Assembly: GCA_023953845.1 (NCBI GenBank)
Contig: JAMLJC010000001.1
Coordinates: 1,984,001-2,048,000 of the forward strand
DNA length: 64,000 nt
Direction of reading: 5' to 3'
Origin: Rhizobiaceae bacterium
GTDB taxonomy: Bacteria; Pseudomonadota; Alphaproteobacteria; Rhizobiales; Rhizobiaceae
The translations under genes and the position numbers were made by a program. The notes below the pieces were generated by a model. It had not been told where the DNA came from and made no database searches. It worked only from the letters and a program-made list of their open reading frames with translations. The first letter of the stretch is position 1. Every line of letters starts with the position of its first letter. Positions 17,874-25,999 of the stretch are shown here, piece by piece.

Positions 17874-18902
17874 TTGATCAAGAAATGGTTTGGCCCGTTG
17901 GCGGCCACCTGTCTGCTGGCCGCGGCCGCGGCGCTGCCCGCCATGCAGCCGGCATCGGCGCAGGAATCCGCGCGGCCCGAAGCGTCGCCGCAGAAGCGCG
18001 TTCCGGAAGCGCGCGCCGCCCAGCGCAAGGCGAGCGGCGGAAGCAACGACCGTGTCTTCGGCGGCTTGGCCGCGGAGCAGGGCGCATGGCCGTTTCAGGT
18101 CGCGCTGCTCACATCCTACATGCTCGACAACCGGCCGGAATCCCAGATGGACGCGCAGTTCTGCGGGGGCAGCCTGATCGCTCCGGGCTGGGTTCTGACC
18201 GCCGCGCACTGCCTGGTCTATGATGGCCAGGAAGTGCCGGCCGACGCGATCACCGTGCTTTCCGGGGCGACGCACCTCGCCGAGGGCAAGCGGCTCAAGG
18301 TCGCCGAGGTCATCGTGCATGACGGTTTCGACAAGTCGATGATGTCGATCGACAACGATATCGGCTTGCTGCGGCTTCAGGACCAGGCTGCGGCCAAGGC
18401 AATCGCGCTGCCGAAGGCCGGCGTGAAGGATGCCGGCAAGGCGACGGTCACCGGCTGGGGCATGATGGAGGACGGCACTTTCCCGGCTGACCTGATGCAG
18501 GTCGACATCGACGTCACCACCAACGAGGCCTGCAACGCCGGAATCAAGGAGATCTACGCCAGGGATCTTGGCGCGATCCTGCGCAGCTGGGCGCCGCGTC
18601 TGCGCCTGCCCGACGCGGCCATCGACGCAGCGACGACCACCATGGCTTCGAGCATGTCCGATCCGCTGACGCCGAACATGCTTTGCGCCGGCATCAAGGA
18701 AGGCGGCCGCGACTCCTGCAGCGGCGACAGCGGCGGCCCGCTCTTCGTCAAGGACGGCAACGATCTGACGCAGATCGGCATCGTGAGCTGGGGCGAGGGC
18801 CCGCTGGATGCGGCCGCGCCTTGCGGCCATGCCAATGCCTATGGCGTCTACACCCGCCTCTCCAACTACACCGACTGGATAAAGTCGAAGACCGGACTCT
18901 GA
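17874..18902 (+). CDS. Exported trypsin-like serine protease (S1)
   Basis: 342 residues with a signal peptide ending near PASAQ and a short propeptide before the zymogen-like junction NDRVFGGLAAEQGAWPFQVAL. The S1 triad is intact: VLTAAHC (His), DNDIGLLRL (Asp) and RDSCSGDSGGPL (Ser). The residue six before the Ser is Asp, as in trypsin, so cleavage after Arg/Lys is expected. FCGGSLI and GVYTRLSNYTDWI are classical chymotrypsin-fold signatures. Translation starts at TTG, 5 nt after AGGAGG. Last member of the exported protease cluster, followed by a strong terminator. A protease with Arg specificity next to Arg-type caspases suggests mutual activation, which is speculative. Confidence 0.9.
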   Translation: MIKKWFGPLAATCLLAAAAALPAMQPASAQESARPEASPQKRVPEARAAQRKASGGSNDRVFGGLAAEQGAWPFQVALLTSYMLDNRPESQMDAQFCGGSLIAPGWVLTAAHCLVYDGQEVPADAITVLSGATHLAEGKRLKVAEVIVHDGFDKSMMSIDNDIGLLRLQDQAAAKAIALPKAGVKDAGKATVTGWGMMEDGTFPADLMQVDIDVTTNEACNAGIKEIYARDLGAILRSWAPRLRLPDAAIDAATTTMASSMSDPLTPNMLCAGIKEGGRDSCSGDSGGPLFVKDGNDLTQIGIVSWGEGPLDAAAPCGHANAYGVYTRLSNYTDWIKSKTGL

Positions 18903-18930
18903 GCCCGGTCGACGAGTCTCGGGCAGCAGG

Positions 18931-18958
18931 CGGCGGGCTTCGGCCCGCCGTTCTTTTT
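18931..18958 (+). terminator. Rho-independent terminator of the trypsin gene
   Basis: CGGCGGGC, a TTCG tetraloop and GCCCGCCG form an 8-bp GC stem (18931-18950), directly followed by TTCTTTTT. It starts 28 bp after the protease stop and ends at the stop codon of the convergent GH43 gene. Confidence 0.85.
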
Positions 18959-20571
18959 CATGCATCGCGCGGCAGATAGTCGAAGCGCGAAAAATCGGCC
19001 GGCAGCGCGCCGCCCGATACGTCGAACGCCACCATGCCGACAAAGGCGCCGGTGAAGGAGGCATGCTCGCCGCGTCCCCCTTCGTCGGAAACGACGCTGG
19101 CGTCGAGCGCCGGCCCGATCTTGCGCCATCCTGCGCCGCTGTCTGCGAAGAACTGCAGCGCCGCGCCGTCCACCTCCGCCGCAAGATCCACCGTGCCGCT
19201 CGCTGGCAGCGGCAGCGGATCGCCCAGCGGAAATTCGAGCTTGCCGTCCGGCCAGTTGCCCGGACAGGAGAGAATGGTCAGGACCCTGCCGCGCTTCGCG
19301 TCGTGCGTCACCGCCAGCAGGTGGAACTTGTGCCGGTTGTAATAGAGCGTCAGTCCCGCCGCCTGCTGGATGTTCACCGGCGAGAAATCCATCGTCGTCT
19401 CGGCGCGGAACGAAAAATGTTCCTGCCGGCGCGCGACCAGCGACTGCTCGAACCAGCTTCCGATCGATTCGCGGCCGTGGAGCCGCAGCCACCCCGGCCG
19501 CTCCGAGAGCGAGAACAGGCGCTCCGGAAACGGCGTCCTGAGCCACTGGAAATCGGACGGCAGCGCCGTGCCGTCGAAGCGATGGCGCATCGGCGTGTCG
19601 GGCTCCGGCTCCGCCGCGCCCTTCGGCGCGGGAACGTTCACCGCCGGAATCTGTCCGCCGTGTTCGAGCTGCAGCCAGCCGTCGTCGCTCCAGACGCATT
19701 TCTGGATGGCGGCCTCGCGTCCGAGGGGCGAGCGACGCAGGCCGGGCAGCGGCCGGGAACACAGATGCGTGTGGTAGAATTCGCCGTCCGGCGTCTCCAC
19801 GATCTGGCCGTGCCCCGCGCGTTGCAGTACGGCGTCCGGCGCGTCCTTCGACGTGATGAGATGCATTTCGGGATGCAGTTCGTAAGGCCCGTCGATGCTG
19901 CGCGACCGCGCCATGGTGACGGCGTGGTCATAGCCCGTGCCGCCCTCGGCGGTTGTAAGGTAGTACCAGCCGTCGCGCCTGAAGAGATGCGGTCCCTCGA
20001 CCAGCCCGTGCGCGCTGCCGGCGAAGATGTTCTTCACCGGGCCGACCAGCCTGCCTGCCGCCGCGTCCCATTCCTGCAGCAGAATGCCGGCGAAGGACGG
20101 ATGTTTCGGCTGTCCGCCGACGCCGTGCGAGATGTGGTTCCACAGCATGTTCAGGAACCATTTCCGGCCGTCGTCGTCATGGAAGAGCGACGGGTCGAAG
20201 CCGCTGGAGTTGACGTAGACGGGGTCGGACCACGGCCCTTCCATCGCCGGCGCGGTGACGATGTAGTTGTGCGTGTCCTTGAAGTTGCCGTCCATGCGCT
20301 TGACGTCGGTGTAGACCAGCCAGAACAGCCCGTCGGCATGGGAAAGGCAGGGCGCCCACACGCCGCCCGAATCCGGATTGCCCCGCATGTCGAGCTGGCT
20401 GGCGCGATCGAGCGGCCGCTTCACCAGACGCCAGTTCACCAGATCGGTCGAATGATGGATCTGGACGCCCGGATACCATTCGAAGGTCGACGTGGCGATG
20501 TAGTAATCCCGGCCCACGCGGCAGATCGAAGGATCGGCGTTGAAGCCGGGCAGAATCGGGTTGCGGATCAT
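18958..20571 (-). CDS. Glycoside hydrolase family 43, beta-xylosidase-like
   Basis: 537 residues. The N-terminal five-bladed propeller (about 1-310) carries the GH43 catalytic set: the base Asp in LPGFNADPSI, the pKa-modulating Asp in SSGFDPSLF and the acid Glu in VEGPHLFRRDGWYYL. A C-terminal beta-sandwich (about 330-537), with FEQSLVARRQEHFSFRAETTMDF, is the module found in XynB-type xylosidases of this group. No signal peptide, so it acts on imported oligosaccharides. The ATG at 20571 opens MIRNPILPGFNADP, the usual family N-terminus; an ATG at 20598 is poorer. Last gene of the minus-strand sugar operon starting at 28213. Xylosidase versus arabinofuranosidase cannot be separated by eye. 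Confidence 0.88.
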   Translation of the reverse strand: MIRNPILPGFNADPSICRVGRDYYIATSTFEWYPGVQIHHSTDLVNWRLVKRPLDRASQLDMRGNPDSGGVWAPCLSHADGLFWLVYTDVKRMDGNFKDTHNYIVTAPAMEGPWSDPVYVNSSGFDPSLFHDDDGRKWFLNMLWNHISHGVGGQPKHPSFAGILLQEWDAAAGRLVGPVKNIFAGSAHGLVEGPHLFRRDGWYYLTTAEGGTGYDHAVTMARSRSIDGPYELHPEMHLITSKDAPDAVLQRAGHGQIVETPDGEFYHTHLCSRPLPGLRRSPLGREAAIQKCVWSDDGWLQLEHGGQIPAVNVPAPKGAAEPEPDTPMRHRFDGTALPSDFQWLRTPFPERLFSLSERPGWLRLHGRESIGSWFEQSLVARRQEHFSFRAETTMDFSPVNIQQAAGLTLYYNRHKFHLLAVTHDAKRGRVLTILSCPGNWPDGKLEFPLGDPLPLPASGTVDLAAEVDGAALQFFADSGAGWRKIGPALDASVVSDEGGRGEHASFTGAFVGMVAFDVSGGALPADFSRFDYLPRDA

Positions 20572-20599
20572 GGTCTCGTTCCAGCAATTCCAGAGCACG

Positions 20600-20646
20600 C
20601 CCTCACCGACCCTTCGGGCCGCCTCGCCCCGGCAAGGGGAGAGGCG
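20600..20646. repeat. Rhizobial intergenic palindrome (partial copy)
   Basis: CGCCTCGCCCC and GGGGAGAGGCG (20620-20646) form an imperfect hairpin after CCCTCACCGACCC, resembling the larger palindromic element at 21791-21897. It fills most of the 114-bp space between the GH43 and aldo/keto reductase genes. Confidence 0.5.
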
Positions 20647-20685
20647 CGAGTCAGGCGAACCGGCGAGGGAGTGCCTTGCAATCTC

Positions 20686-21735
20686 CTACTTCTTCCGCGC
20701 GGGTCCCTTCCGCTCCGCGGAGGCCGCCCACAGATTGATGTCGGCGTCGCGCGCGAACTTGTCGATGTCGGCGAGTTCGGCGTCGGAGAAATCCGGATGT
20801 GCCAGCGCGCCGACGCAGTCGTCCACCTGCTCCGGCCGGCTGGCGCCGATCAGCGCGCTTGTGACGCGGCCTTTTCTCAGCACCCACGCTATGGCCATCT
20901 GGGCGAGCGTCTGGCCGCGCGCCTTGGCGATCTTGTCGAGCGCCCTGATGTTCTTGATCGTCGTCTCGTTGATGAAGGACTGGCGCAACGACTTGCCCTG
21001 CGAGGCGCGGCTGCCTTCCGGAATGCCCTTGAGGTATTTCGAGGTCAGCATGCCCTGCGCCAGCGGCGAGAAGACGATCGAGCCGATGCCGAGCCCGTCC
21101 AGCGTGTCGAGCAGCCCGTCATCCTCCACCCAGCGGTTGATCATGGAATAGCTGGGCTGGTGGATCAGCAGCGGCGTGCCGAGCTGGCGCATGATATCGG
21201 CCGCCTCGCGCGTGCGCTGCGAATTGTAGGAGGAGATGCCGACATAGAGCGCCCGGCCCGAGCGCACGATATGGTCGAGCGCCATCATCGTTTCTTCCAG
21301 CGGCGTGTCGGGGTCGAAGCGGTGGGAATAGAAGATGTCGACATAGTCGAGACCCATGCGCTTCAGGCTCTGGTCGCAGCTCGCGATCACATATTTGCGG
21401 CTGCCCCACTCGCCATACGGTCCAGGCCACATCTCGTAGCCGGCCTTGGAGGAAACGGTAAGCTCATCGCGATGGCCGGCGAAGTCGGTACGCAGGATAT
21501 CGCCGAAGGCGGTCTCGGCCGAGCCGGGCGGTGGACCGTAATTGTTGGCGAGGTCGAAATGAGTAATGCCGAGGTCGAAGGCGCGCCGGCAGAGGGCGCG
21601 CTTCACCTGATGCGGCGTATCCTCGCCGAAATTGTGCCAGAGGCCGAGCGAGATCGCCGGCAGCTTCAGCCCCGAATTGCCGGTGCGGTTGTACTTCATC
21701 GACTGGTAGCGGTTTTCGGCGGGCGTGTATGGCAT
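20686..21735 (-). CDS. Aldo/keto reductase, L-glyceraldehyde-3-phosphate reductase (YghZ) type
   Basis: 349 residues, cytosolic NADPH-dependent reductase of the AKR14-like branch. Visible are the N-terminal hairpin MKYNRTGNSGLKLPAISLGLWHNFG, the catalytic Asp/Tyr in ITHFDLANNYGPPPGSAE, the catalytic Lys in VSSKAGY, the His-bearing strand DIFYSHRFDPDTPLEET and the cofactor loop ALIGASRPEQVDD. The tetrad is complete. The start at 21735 has GAGGA upstream; an ATG six codons earlier lacks one. It sits fourth from the end of the glycoside operon, between GH43 and a Gfo/Idh/MocA oxidoreductase, so a role in reducing an aldehyde or keto-sugar intermediate is likely, though the true substrate is open. 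Confidence 0.85.
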   Translation of the reverse strand: MPYTPAENRYQSMKYNRTGNSGLKLPAISLGLWHNFGEDTPHQVKRALCRRAFDLGITHFDLANNYGPPPGSAETAFGDILRTDFAGHRDELTVSSKAGYEMWPGPYGEWGSRKYVIASCDQSLKRMGLDYVDIFYSHRFDPDTPLEETMMALDHIVRSGRALYVGISSYNSQRTREAADIMRQLGTPLLIHQPSYSMINRWVEDDGLLDTLDGLGIGSIVFSPLAQGMLTSKYLKGIPEGSRASQGKSLRQSFINETTIKNIRALDKIAKARGQTLAQMAIAWVLRKGRVTSALIGASRPEQVDDCVGALAHPDFSDAELADIDKFARDADINLWAASAERKGPARKK

Positions 21736-21790
21736 CGGAGTTCCTCGGATCAAGTTTTGCAGGCTCGCGTGTCGGTGTCGGCCGCGTCCT

Positions 21791-21897
21791 CACCCTTACC
21801 CTCTCCCCGTGAAGACGGGGAGAGGGGAGCGTCGACGTTGCGACTGTCCCCTTCTCCCCGCTTTCGCGGGGAGAAGGTCCCGGCAGGGGATGAGGGG
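21791..21897. repeat. Rhizobial GC-rich palindromic intergenic element
   Basis: Two perfect hairpins lie in tandem: CTCTCCCCGT/ACGGGGAGAG (21801-21824) and CCTTCTCCCCGC/GCGGGGAGAAGG with a TTTC loop (21850-21877). They are flanked by CACCCTTACCC and GGGGATGAGGGGCG, which can also pair. This is the RIME-like layout common between rhizobial genes. It fills the gap between the reductase and oxidoreductase genes and would stabilise the mRNA 3' of the upstream genes. Confidence 0.7.
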
Positions 21898-21913
21898 CGG
21901 TCGAAACGTGCCG

Positions 21914-23071
21914 CTATTTCTTCCGGACCGCCTTCGCCGGGGCCAGAAGCGCCTTCCCCTCCCGGATGCCGAGCGCGGCGGGCCGTTCGCAGGTCGTCTG
22001 CATGGCCACGAACCTGCCCGTCTCGCCGGATTTCAGGACGCCCGTCATCACCTCGATCGCGTGCAGCGCCGCCTCCATCGAGCAGCGGTGCGGCCGGCCT
22101 TCCATGATCGCCAGCGCCATGTCGGCGAGCCCGGCCGAGCGGTAGTTCGCCATCATGCCGGTTGCGTGCTTCTGGTTGGGCACGGCGAGCGGATGGTCCC
22201 ATTTCGGCAGCTTCTTCACCGCGTCGCCGCGCTTCGTGTAGCGCACCTCGCCACCGAAGAAGTTCGGGTCCGGCACGAAGATCGTGCCTTCCTCGCCATA
22301 AAGCTCGATCGGCGCGTGGCCGTGCTTCCACACGTCCCAGCTCGCATTGAGCGTGACCACCGCGCCGTCGACGAATTCGAGCACGGCATGGATCGTGGTC
22401 GGCGTGTTGACGGGAATCTTCTCGCCCGCGCGCGGCTTGGAGGTGATGGTGCGCTCCCTGGCCGGGATGGACGAGATCGCCGCCACTCGGCTTACCGGCC
22501 CGATGAGCTGGATCAGGTCGGAGACGTAATAAGGACCGACATCCAGCACCGGGCCTGCGCCGGGCTGGAAGAAGAAGTCCGGATTGGGATGCCAGTGCTC
22601 CATGCCGTGGCTCATCACGTAGCAGGTGCCGCTGGTGATCTTCCCGACCTTGCCGCTGTCGATCAGGTGGCGGGCAAGCTGGTGGGCGCCGCCGAGAAAG
22701 GTGTCGGGCGCGGAGCCGACGCGCAGCTTCTTCCGCTCCGCGCGCTTCTTCAGGTCCAGCCCTTCCTTCACCGAAAGCACGAAGGGCTTTTCAGAATAGA
22801 CGTGCTTGCCCGCATCGAGCGCCTGCCGCGACACCTCGTAGTGAACGGCCGGAACGGTGAGGTTGACGACGATGTCGACCGCATCGTCCCCGAGCAGTTC
22901 CTCCACGGTTTCGGCGCGGAGCCCGAACTCCTTGGCGCGGGCGCGGGCCGCGTCCATGTTGATGTCCGCGCAGGCGCGCATCTCGATGCCCCTGAACAAC
23001 GGGGCGAGCGTGAAATAGGCGGTCGAGATGTTGCCGCAGCCGATCACGCCGACGCCGAGTGTCTTTGCCAT
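21914..23071 (-). CDS. Gfo/Idh/MocA-family NAD(P)-dependent oxidoreductase
   Basis: 385 residues. The Rossmann domain opens with GVGVIGCGNISTAYF; the family motif EKPFVLSVKEG (about 95-106) carries the conserved Lys; the C-terminal alpha/beta domain includes GPVLDVGPYYVSDLIQLIGPV, in which the Asp and the aromatic pair belong to the usual active site. Substrates in this family are sugars, inositols or 3-keto-glycosides. A long upstream frame to 23785 only reads the neighbouring isomerase gene out of frame; the ATG at 23071 is right. It is separated by 11 bp from the TIM-barrel isomerase, and this pair is common in keto-sugar pathways, so a 3-keto-glycoside or xyloside route is suggested. Confidence 0.88.
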   Translation of the reverse strand: MAKTLGVGVIGCGNISTAYFTLAPLFRGIEMRACADINMDAARARAKEFGLRAETVEELLGDDAVDIVVNLTVPAVHYEVSRQALDAGKHVYSEKPFVLSVKEGLDLKKRAERKKLRVGSAPDTFLGGAHQLARHLIDSGKVGKITSGTCYVMSHGMEHWHPNPDFFFQPGAGPVLDVGPYYVSDLIQLIGPVSRVAAISSIPARERTITSKPRAGEKIPVNTPTTIHAVLEFVDGAVVTLNASWDVWKHGHAPIELYGEEGTIFVPDPNFFGGEVRYTKRGDAVKKLPKWDHPLAVPNQKHATGMMANYRSAGLADMALAIMEGRPHRCSMEAALHAIEVMTGVLKSGETGRFVAMQTTCERPAALGIREGKALLAPAKAVRKK

Positions 23072-23082
23072 GGGAGGTGTCC

Positions 23083-23829
23083 TCAGAAATTCTTCGCCGA
23101 CGCGATCGACCGGCGCGCGAAGCGCTCGATGTCGTTCGGATTGTCCTGTTCCATCACGTAGTAGCGGGCGGCGGATTTGGCGCCGAACGCTTTCATCAGC
23201 CCCGGCCAGTCGACCGTGCCGTGGCCGACGTCGGACCAGCCGTCCTCGTCGAGCCCTTCGCCCGGTTTCGCGATGTCCTTGACGTGCACGGCGACGATGC
23301 GGCGTCCCTGCCGGTCGATCCACGGCATGGGATCGGCGCCGCCGCGGATCACCCATGCGACATCCATCTCCCAGCCTATGTCCGGCGCGGAGCCAAGGAT
23401 GTGATCCATCGGCACGCTGCCGTCGGCGAGCGGCTTGAACTCGAAATCGTGGTTGTGCCAGGCGAATTCGTAGCCGGCCGCCTTCGCCTTCTCGCCGACC
23501 CTTGCGAGCCGCTCGCCGAAGCCGCGCCAGCCGGCCGCGTCCGCCGGCCGGAGTTCGGCGGCGATGTGCGGGCAGATGACGATCTTCATGCCGAGCGTTC
23601 CGGCGATGTCGGCCGCCCTGGCGAAATCGCCTTCCAGCATGTCGAGACCGAAATGGCCGGTGGGCATGGCGAGCCCGTTCTTGTCGAGCGTCGCGCGCAG
23701 CCCTTTCGGATCGGCATAGAGGCCGCCGAAACCCTCGACCTGCGTATAGCCGGCATCCGCCACGGTCCTGATGACGTTTTCCCATGGCTGGAAGTTGCGG
23801 CCGCTGTAGAGTTGGAAAGACCAGTTCAT
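23083..23829 (-). CDS. Sugar phosphate isomerase/epimerase-family TIM barrel
   Basis: 248 residues, AP-endonuclease-2-like TIM barrel without signal peptide. Metal-site motifs are visible: VEGFGG (Glu of strand 1), AWHNHDFEF (His pair of strand 4/5), WEMDVAWVIRGGADP (Glu/Asp) and HVKDIAKPG. The ATG at 23829, preceded by AGGAA, opens MNWSFQLYSGRNFQPW, a standard start for this group; upstream codons in the frame come from the ABC gene region. It works beside a Gfo/Idh/MocA enzyme, 28 bp downstream of the ATPase gene. The exact reaction is unknown. Confidence 0.85.
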   Translation of the reverse strand: MNWSFQLYSGRNFQPWENVIRTVADAGYTQVEGFGGLYADPKGLRATLDKNGLAMPTGHFGLDMLEGDFARAADIAGTLGMKIVICPHIAAELRPADAAGWRGFGERLARVGEKAKAAGYEFAWHNHDFEFKPLADGSVPMDHILGSAPDIGWEMDVAWVIRGGADPMPWIDRQGRRIVAVHVKDIAKPGEGLDEDGWSDVGHGTVDWPGLMKAFGAKSAARYYVMEQDNPNDIERFARRSIASAKNF

Positions 23830-23857
23830 GTTCGGGTTCCTGCTGTCCTGGGGAGGT

Positions 23858-24943
23858 TTAAAGGCGCATGCCGGTGGATGCGTTGAAGAGGGAGGCGCGC
23901 ATCGGGTCGAACCCGATCGAGACATGGTCGCCGACGCGCGGCGCGCGCTCGCTGGGCAGCCGCATGGCGATGTCCTGCCCGCCGAGCTTCGCCCAGATCA
24001 GCGTGTCGGAGCCCATCGGCTCGACCACCTCGATTGCGACCTTGCGCGCATAGGGCCAGTCCTCGCCGCTGTTGACGCCGATATGCTCGGGCCGCACGCC
24101 GAGTTCCGCCGGGCCGGCGACGACCGCGTTCCGGTCGAAAGCATAGGTGGCGAGCGGCACGTCCAGATCCTCGGCGACGAAGCGCGGCTTGCCGTCCCGC
24201 ACCTCCACCGCGCCGGCGAGGAAGTTCATGCCGGGCGAGCCGATGAAGCCGGCGACGAAGCGGTTGACCGGGCGGGAATAGATGGCGTGCGGCGTGTCGA
24301 GCTGCTGGATCAGCCCGCCGCGCATCACGGCGATGCGGTCGGCAAGCGTCATCGCCTCGATCTGGTCGTGGGTGACGTAGATCATTGTGTTGCCGAGCCG
24401 CTGGTGCAGCCGCTTGATCTCGACGCGCAGCTCCGAGCGCAGCTTGGCGTCGAGGTTCGACAGCGGCTCGTCGAACAGGAACACGTCGACGTCGCGCACC
24501 AGCGCCCGGCCGATGGCGACGCGCTGGCGCTGGCCGCCGGAAAGCGCGGACGGCTTGCGCTGCAGGAGCGGCTCGATCTGCAGGATCTCGGAGGCGTTCT
24601 TGACGCGCCGCGCTATCTCGTTCTTCGGCAGGCCGGCATTCTTCAGCCCGAAGGACAGGTTCCCCTCGACGCTCATCTGCGGATAGAGCGCGTAGGACTG
24701 GAACACCATGCCGATGCCCCGGTCCTTCGGCTCCTCCCACGTCACGTTGCGGCCGTTGATGAAGATCTGCCCGGCCGACACGTCGAGCAGCCCGGCGATG
24801 CAGTTGAGCAGCGTGGACTTGCCGCAGCCGGAAGGGCCAAGCAGCACGATGAACTCGCCCTCGGCTACATCGATGTTCAGGTTCTTCAGCACCTCGACGG
24901 TGCCGAAGTTCAGCGACAGGTTGCGGACCAGAACGCTCGTCAT
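23858..24943 (-). CDS. Sugar ABC transporter ATPase, UgpC/MsmK type
   Basis: 361 residues of the CUT1 ATPase family. Walker A GPSGCGKST (about 37), Q-loop MVFQSYALYPQMSV, signature LSGGQRQRVAIGRAL, Walker B VFLFDEPLSNLDA, H-loop YVTHDQIEAMTLADR, and a C-terminal TOBE/OB regulatory domain (about 240-361, ELGVRPEHI). Cytoplasmic, paired with the permeases at 24953 and 26000 and the binding protein at 26978. It is clearly distinct from the agl ATPase at 37165. Confidence 0.93.
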   Translation of the reverse strand: MTSVLVRNLSLNFGTVEVLKNLNIDVAEGEFIVLLGPSGCGKSTLLNCIAGLLDVSAGQIFINGRNVTWEEPKDRGIGMVFQSYALYPQMSVEGNLSFGLKNAGLPKNEIARRVKNASEILQIEPLLQRKPSALSGGQRQRVAIGRALVRDVDVFLFDEPLSNLDAKLRSELRVEIKRLHQRLGNTMIYVTHDQIEAMTLADRIAVMRGGLIQQLDTPHAIYSRPVNRFVAGFIGSPGMNFLAGAVEVRDGKPRFVAEDLDVPLATYAFDRNAVVAGPAELGVRPEHIGVNSGEDWPYARKVAIEVVEPMGSDTLIWAKLGGQDIAMRLPSERAPRVGDHVSIGFDPMRASLFNASTGMRL

Positions 24944-24952
24944 CGTGTGCTG

Positions 24953-25855
24953 CTAACCTTTCACCGCGCCGGCGGCGATGCCCCGCACGAACAGCTTGCC
25001 GGAGATGAAGTAGATGACCAGCGGCACGAGGCCTGTGATGATCGTGGCCGCCATGTTGACGTTGTATTCCTTCACGCCCATCGTCGCGTTGACGATGTTG
25101 TTGAGCTGCACGGTCATCGGATAGGTTTCTGGCCGCGTGTAGACGACGCCGAACAGGAAGTCGTTCCAGATGCCCGTCACCTGCAGGATGATGGCGACGA
25201 CGAAGATCGGCAGGCTCATCGGCAGCATGATCTTGAAGTAGATCGCCCAGAAGCCGGCGCCGTCGACGCGCGCCGCCTTGAACAGCTCCTCCGGCACAGA
25301 GGCGAAATAATTGCGGAAGAGGAGCGTCAGGATCGGCATGCCGAAGATGGAGTGCACGATCACCAGACCCCACAGGCTGCCGTAGAGCCCCATTTCGCGC
25401 AGGATGATGACGATCGGATAGAGCATCACCTGATAGGGGATGAAGGCGCCGACGATCAGGATGGTGAAGAAGATCTCCGCGCCCTTGAAGCGCCAGTTGG
25501 CGAGCGCGTAGCCGTTGATCGAGGCAATCGCGATCGAGACGACGACGGAAGGCACGGTGATGCGCACCGAATTCCAGAAGCCCCGGCTCAGTCCGTCGCA
25601 GTTCAGGCCCGTGCAGGCTGTCGCCCAGGCTTTCACCCAGGGCTCGAAGGTGATCTCGACCGGCGGAGAGAAGATGTTGCCGAGGCGGATTTCGGGCATG
25701 CCCTTGAGGGAGGTGACGATCATCACGTAAAGCGGAATGAGGTAGTAAACCGCCACGACGATCAGCGTGCCGTAGAGCATGATGTTGCGCGGCGAGAGCG
25801 TGCGGCGCGGCCGCGTCCCCTGTGGACCGGACAGGTCGAGAGCGGCGACCGTCAT
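24953..25855 (-). CDS. Sugar ABC transporter permease (CUT1, MalG/GtsC type)
   Basis: 300 residues with six membrane helices, starting at about residue 25 (LYGTLIVVAVYYLIPLYVMIVTSLK). The EAA loop contacting the ATPase reads EELFKAARVDGAGFWAIYFKIMLPMSLP, and the C-terminus RGIAAGAVKG is usual for the family. TGLNCDGLSRGFWNSVRI is typical of glucose/mannose-like CUT1 permeases. The start at 25855 lacks a clear Shine-Dalgarno site, possibly because the sequence just upstream (25917-25974) is a run of G and C of doubtful accuracy; a start further upstream cannot be excluded. Confidence 0.88.
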   Translation of the reverse strand: MTVAALDLSGPQGTRPRRTLSPRNIMLYGTLIVVAVYYLIPLYVMIVTSLKGMPEIRLGNIFSPPVEITFEPWVKAWATACTGLNCDGLSRGFWNSVRITVPSVVVSIAIASINGYALANWRFKGAEIFFTILIVGAFIPYQVMLYPIVIILREMGLYGSLWGLVIVHSIFGMPILTLLFRNYFASVPEELFKAARVDGAGFWAIYFKIMLPMSLPIFVVAIILQVTGIWNDFLFGVVYTRPETYPMTVQLNNIVNATMGVKEYNVNMAATIITGLVPLVIYFISGKLFVRGIAAGAVKG

Positions 25856-25916
25856 GACGCGCAACGCCAGCAACGTTCGGCAGAGAGAGCCCAGTCGACA
25901 GCCATACGCGAGGCGC

Positions 25917-25974
<58 letters not shown>

Positions 25975-25999
25975 GCCGCGATCTCGCAGAAGGACCACA

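Noticed and set aside
19063..22107. Long plus-strand frame over the GH43 and aldo/keto reductase genes
   Set aside because: It runs antisense to well-recognised genes and has no motifs.
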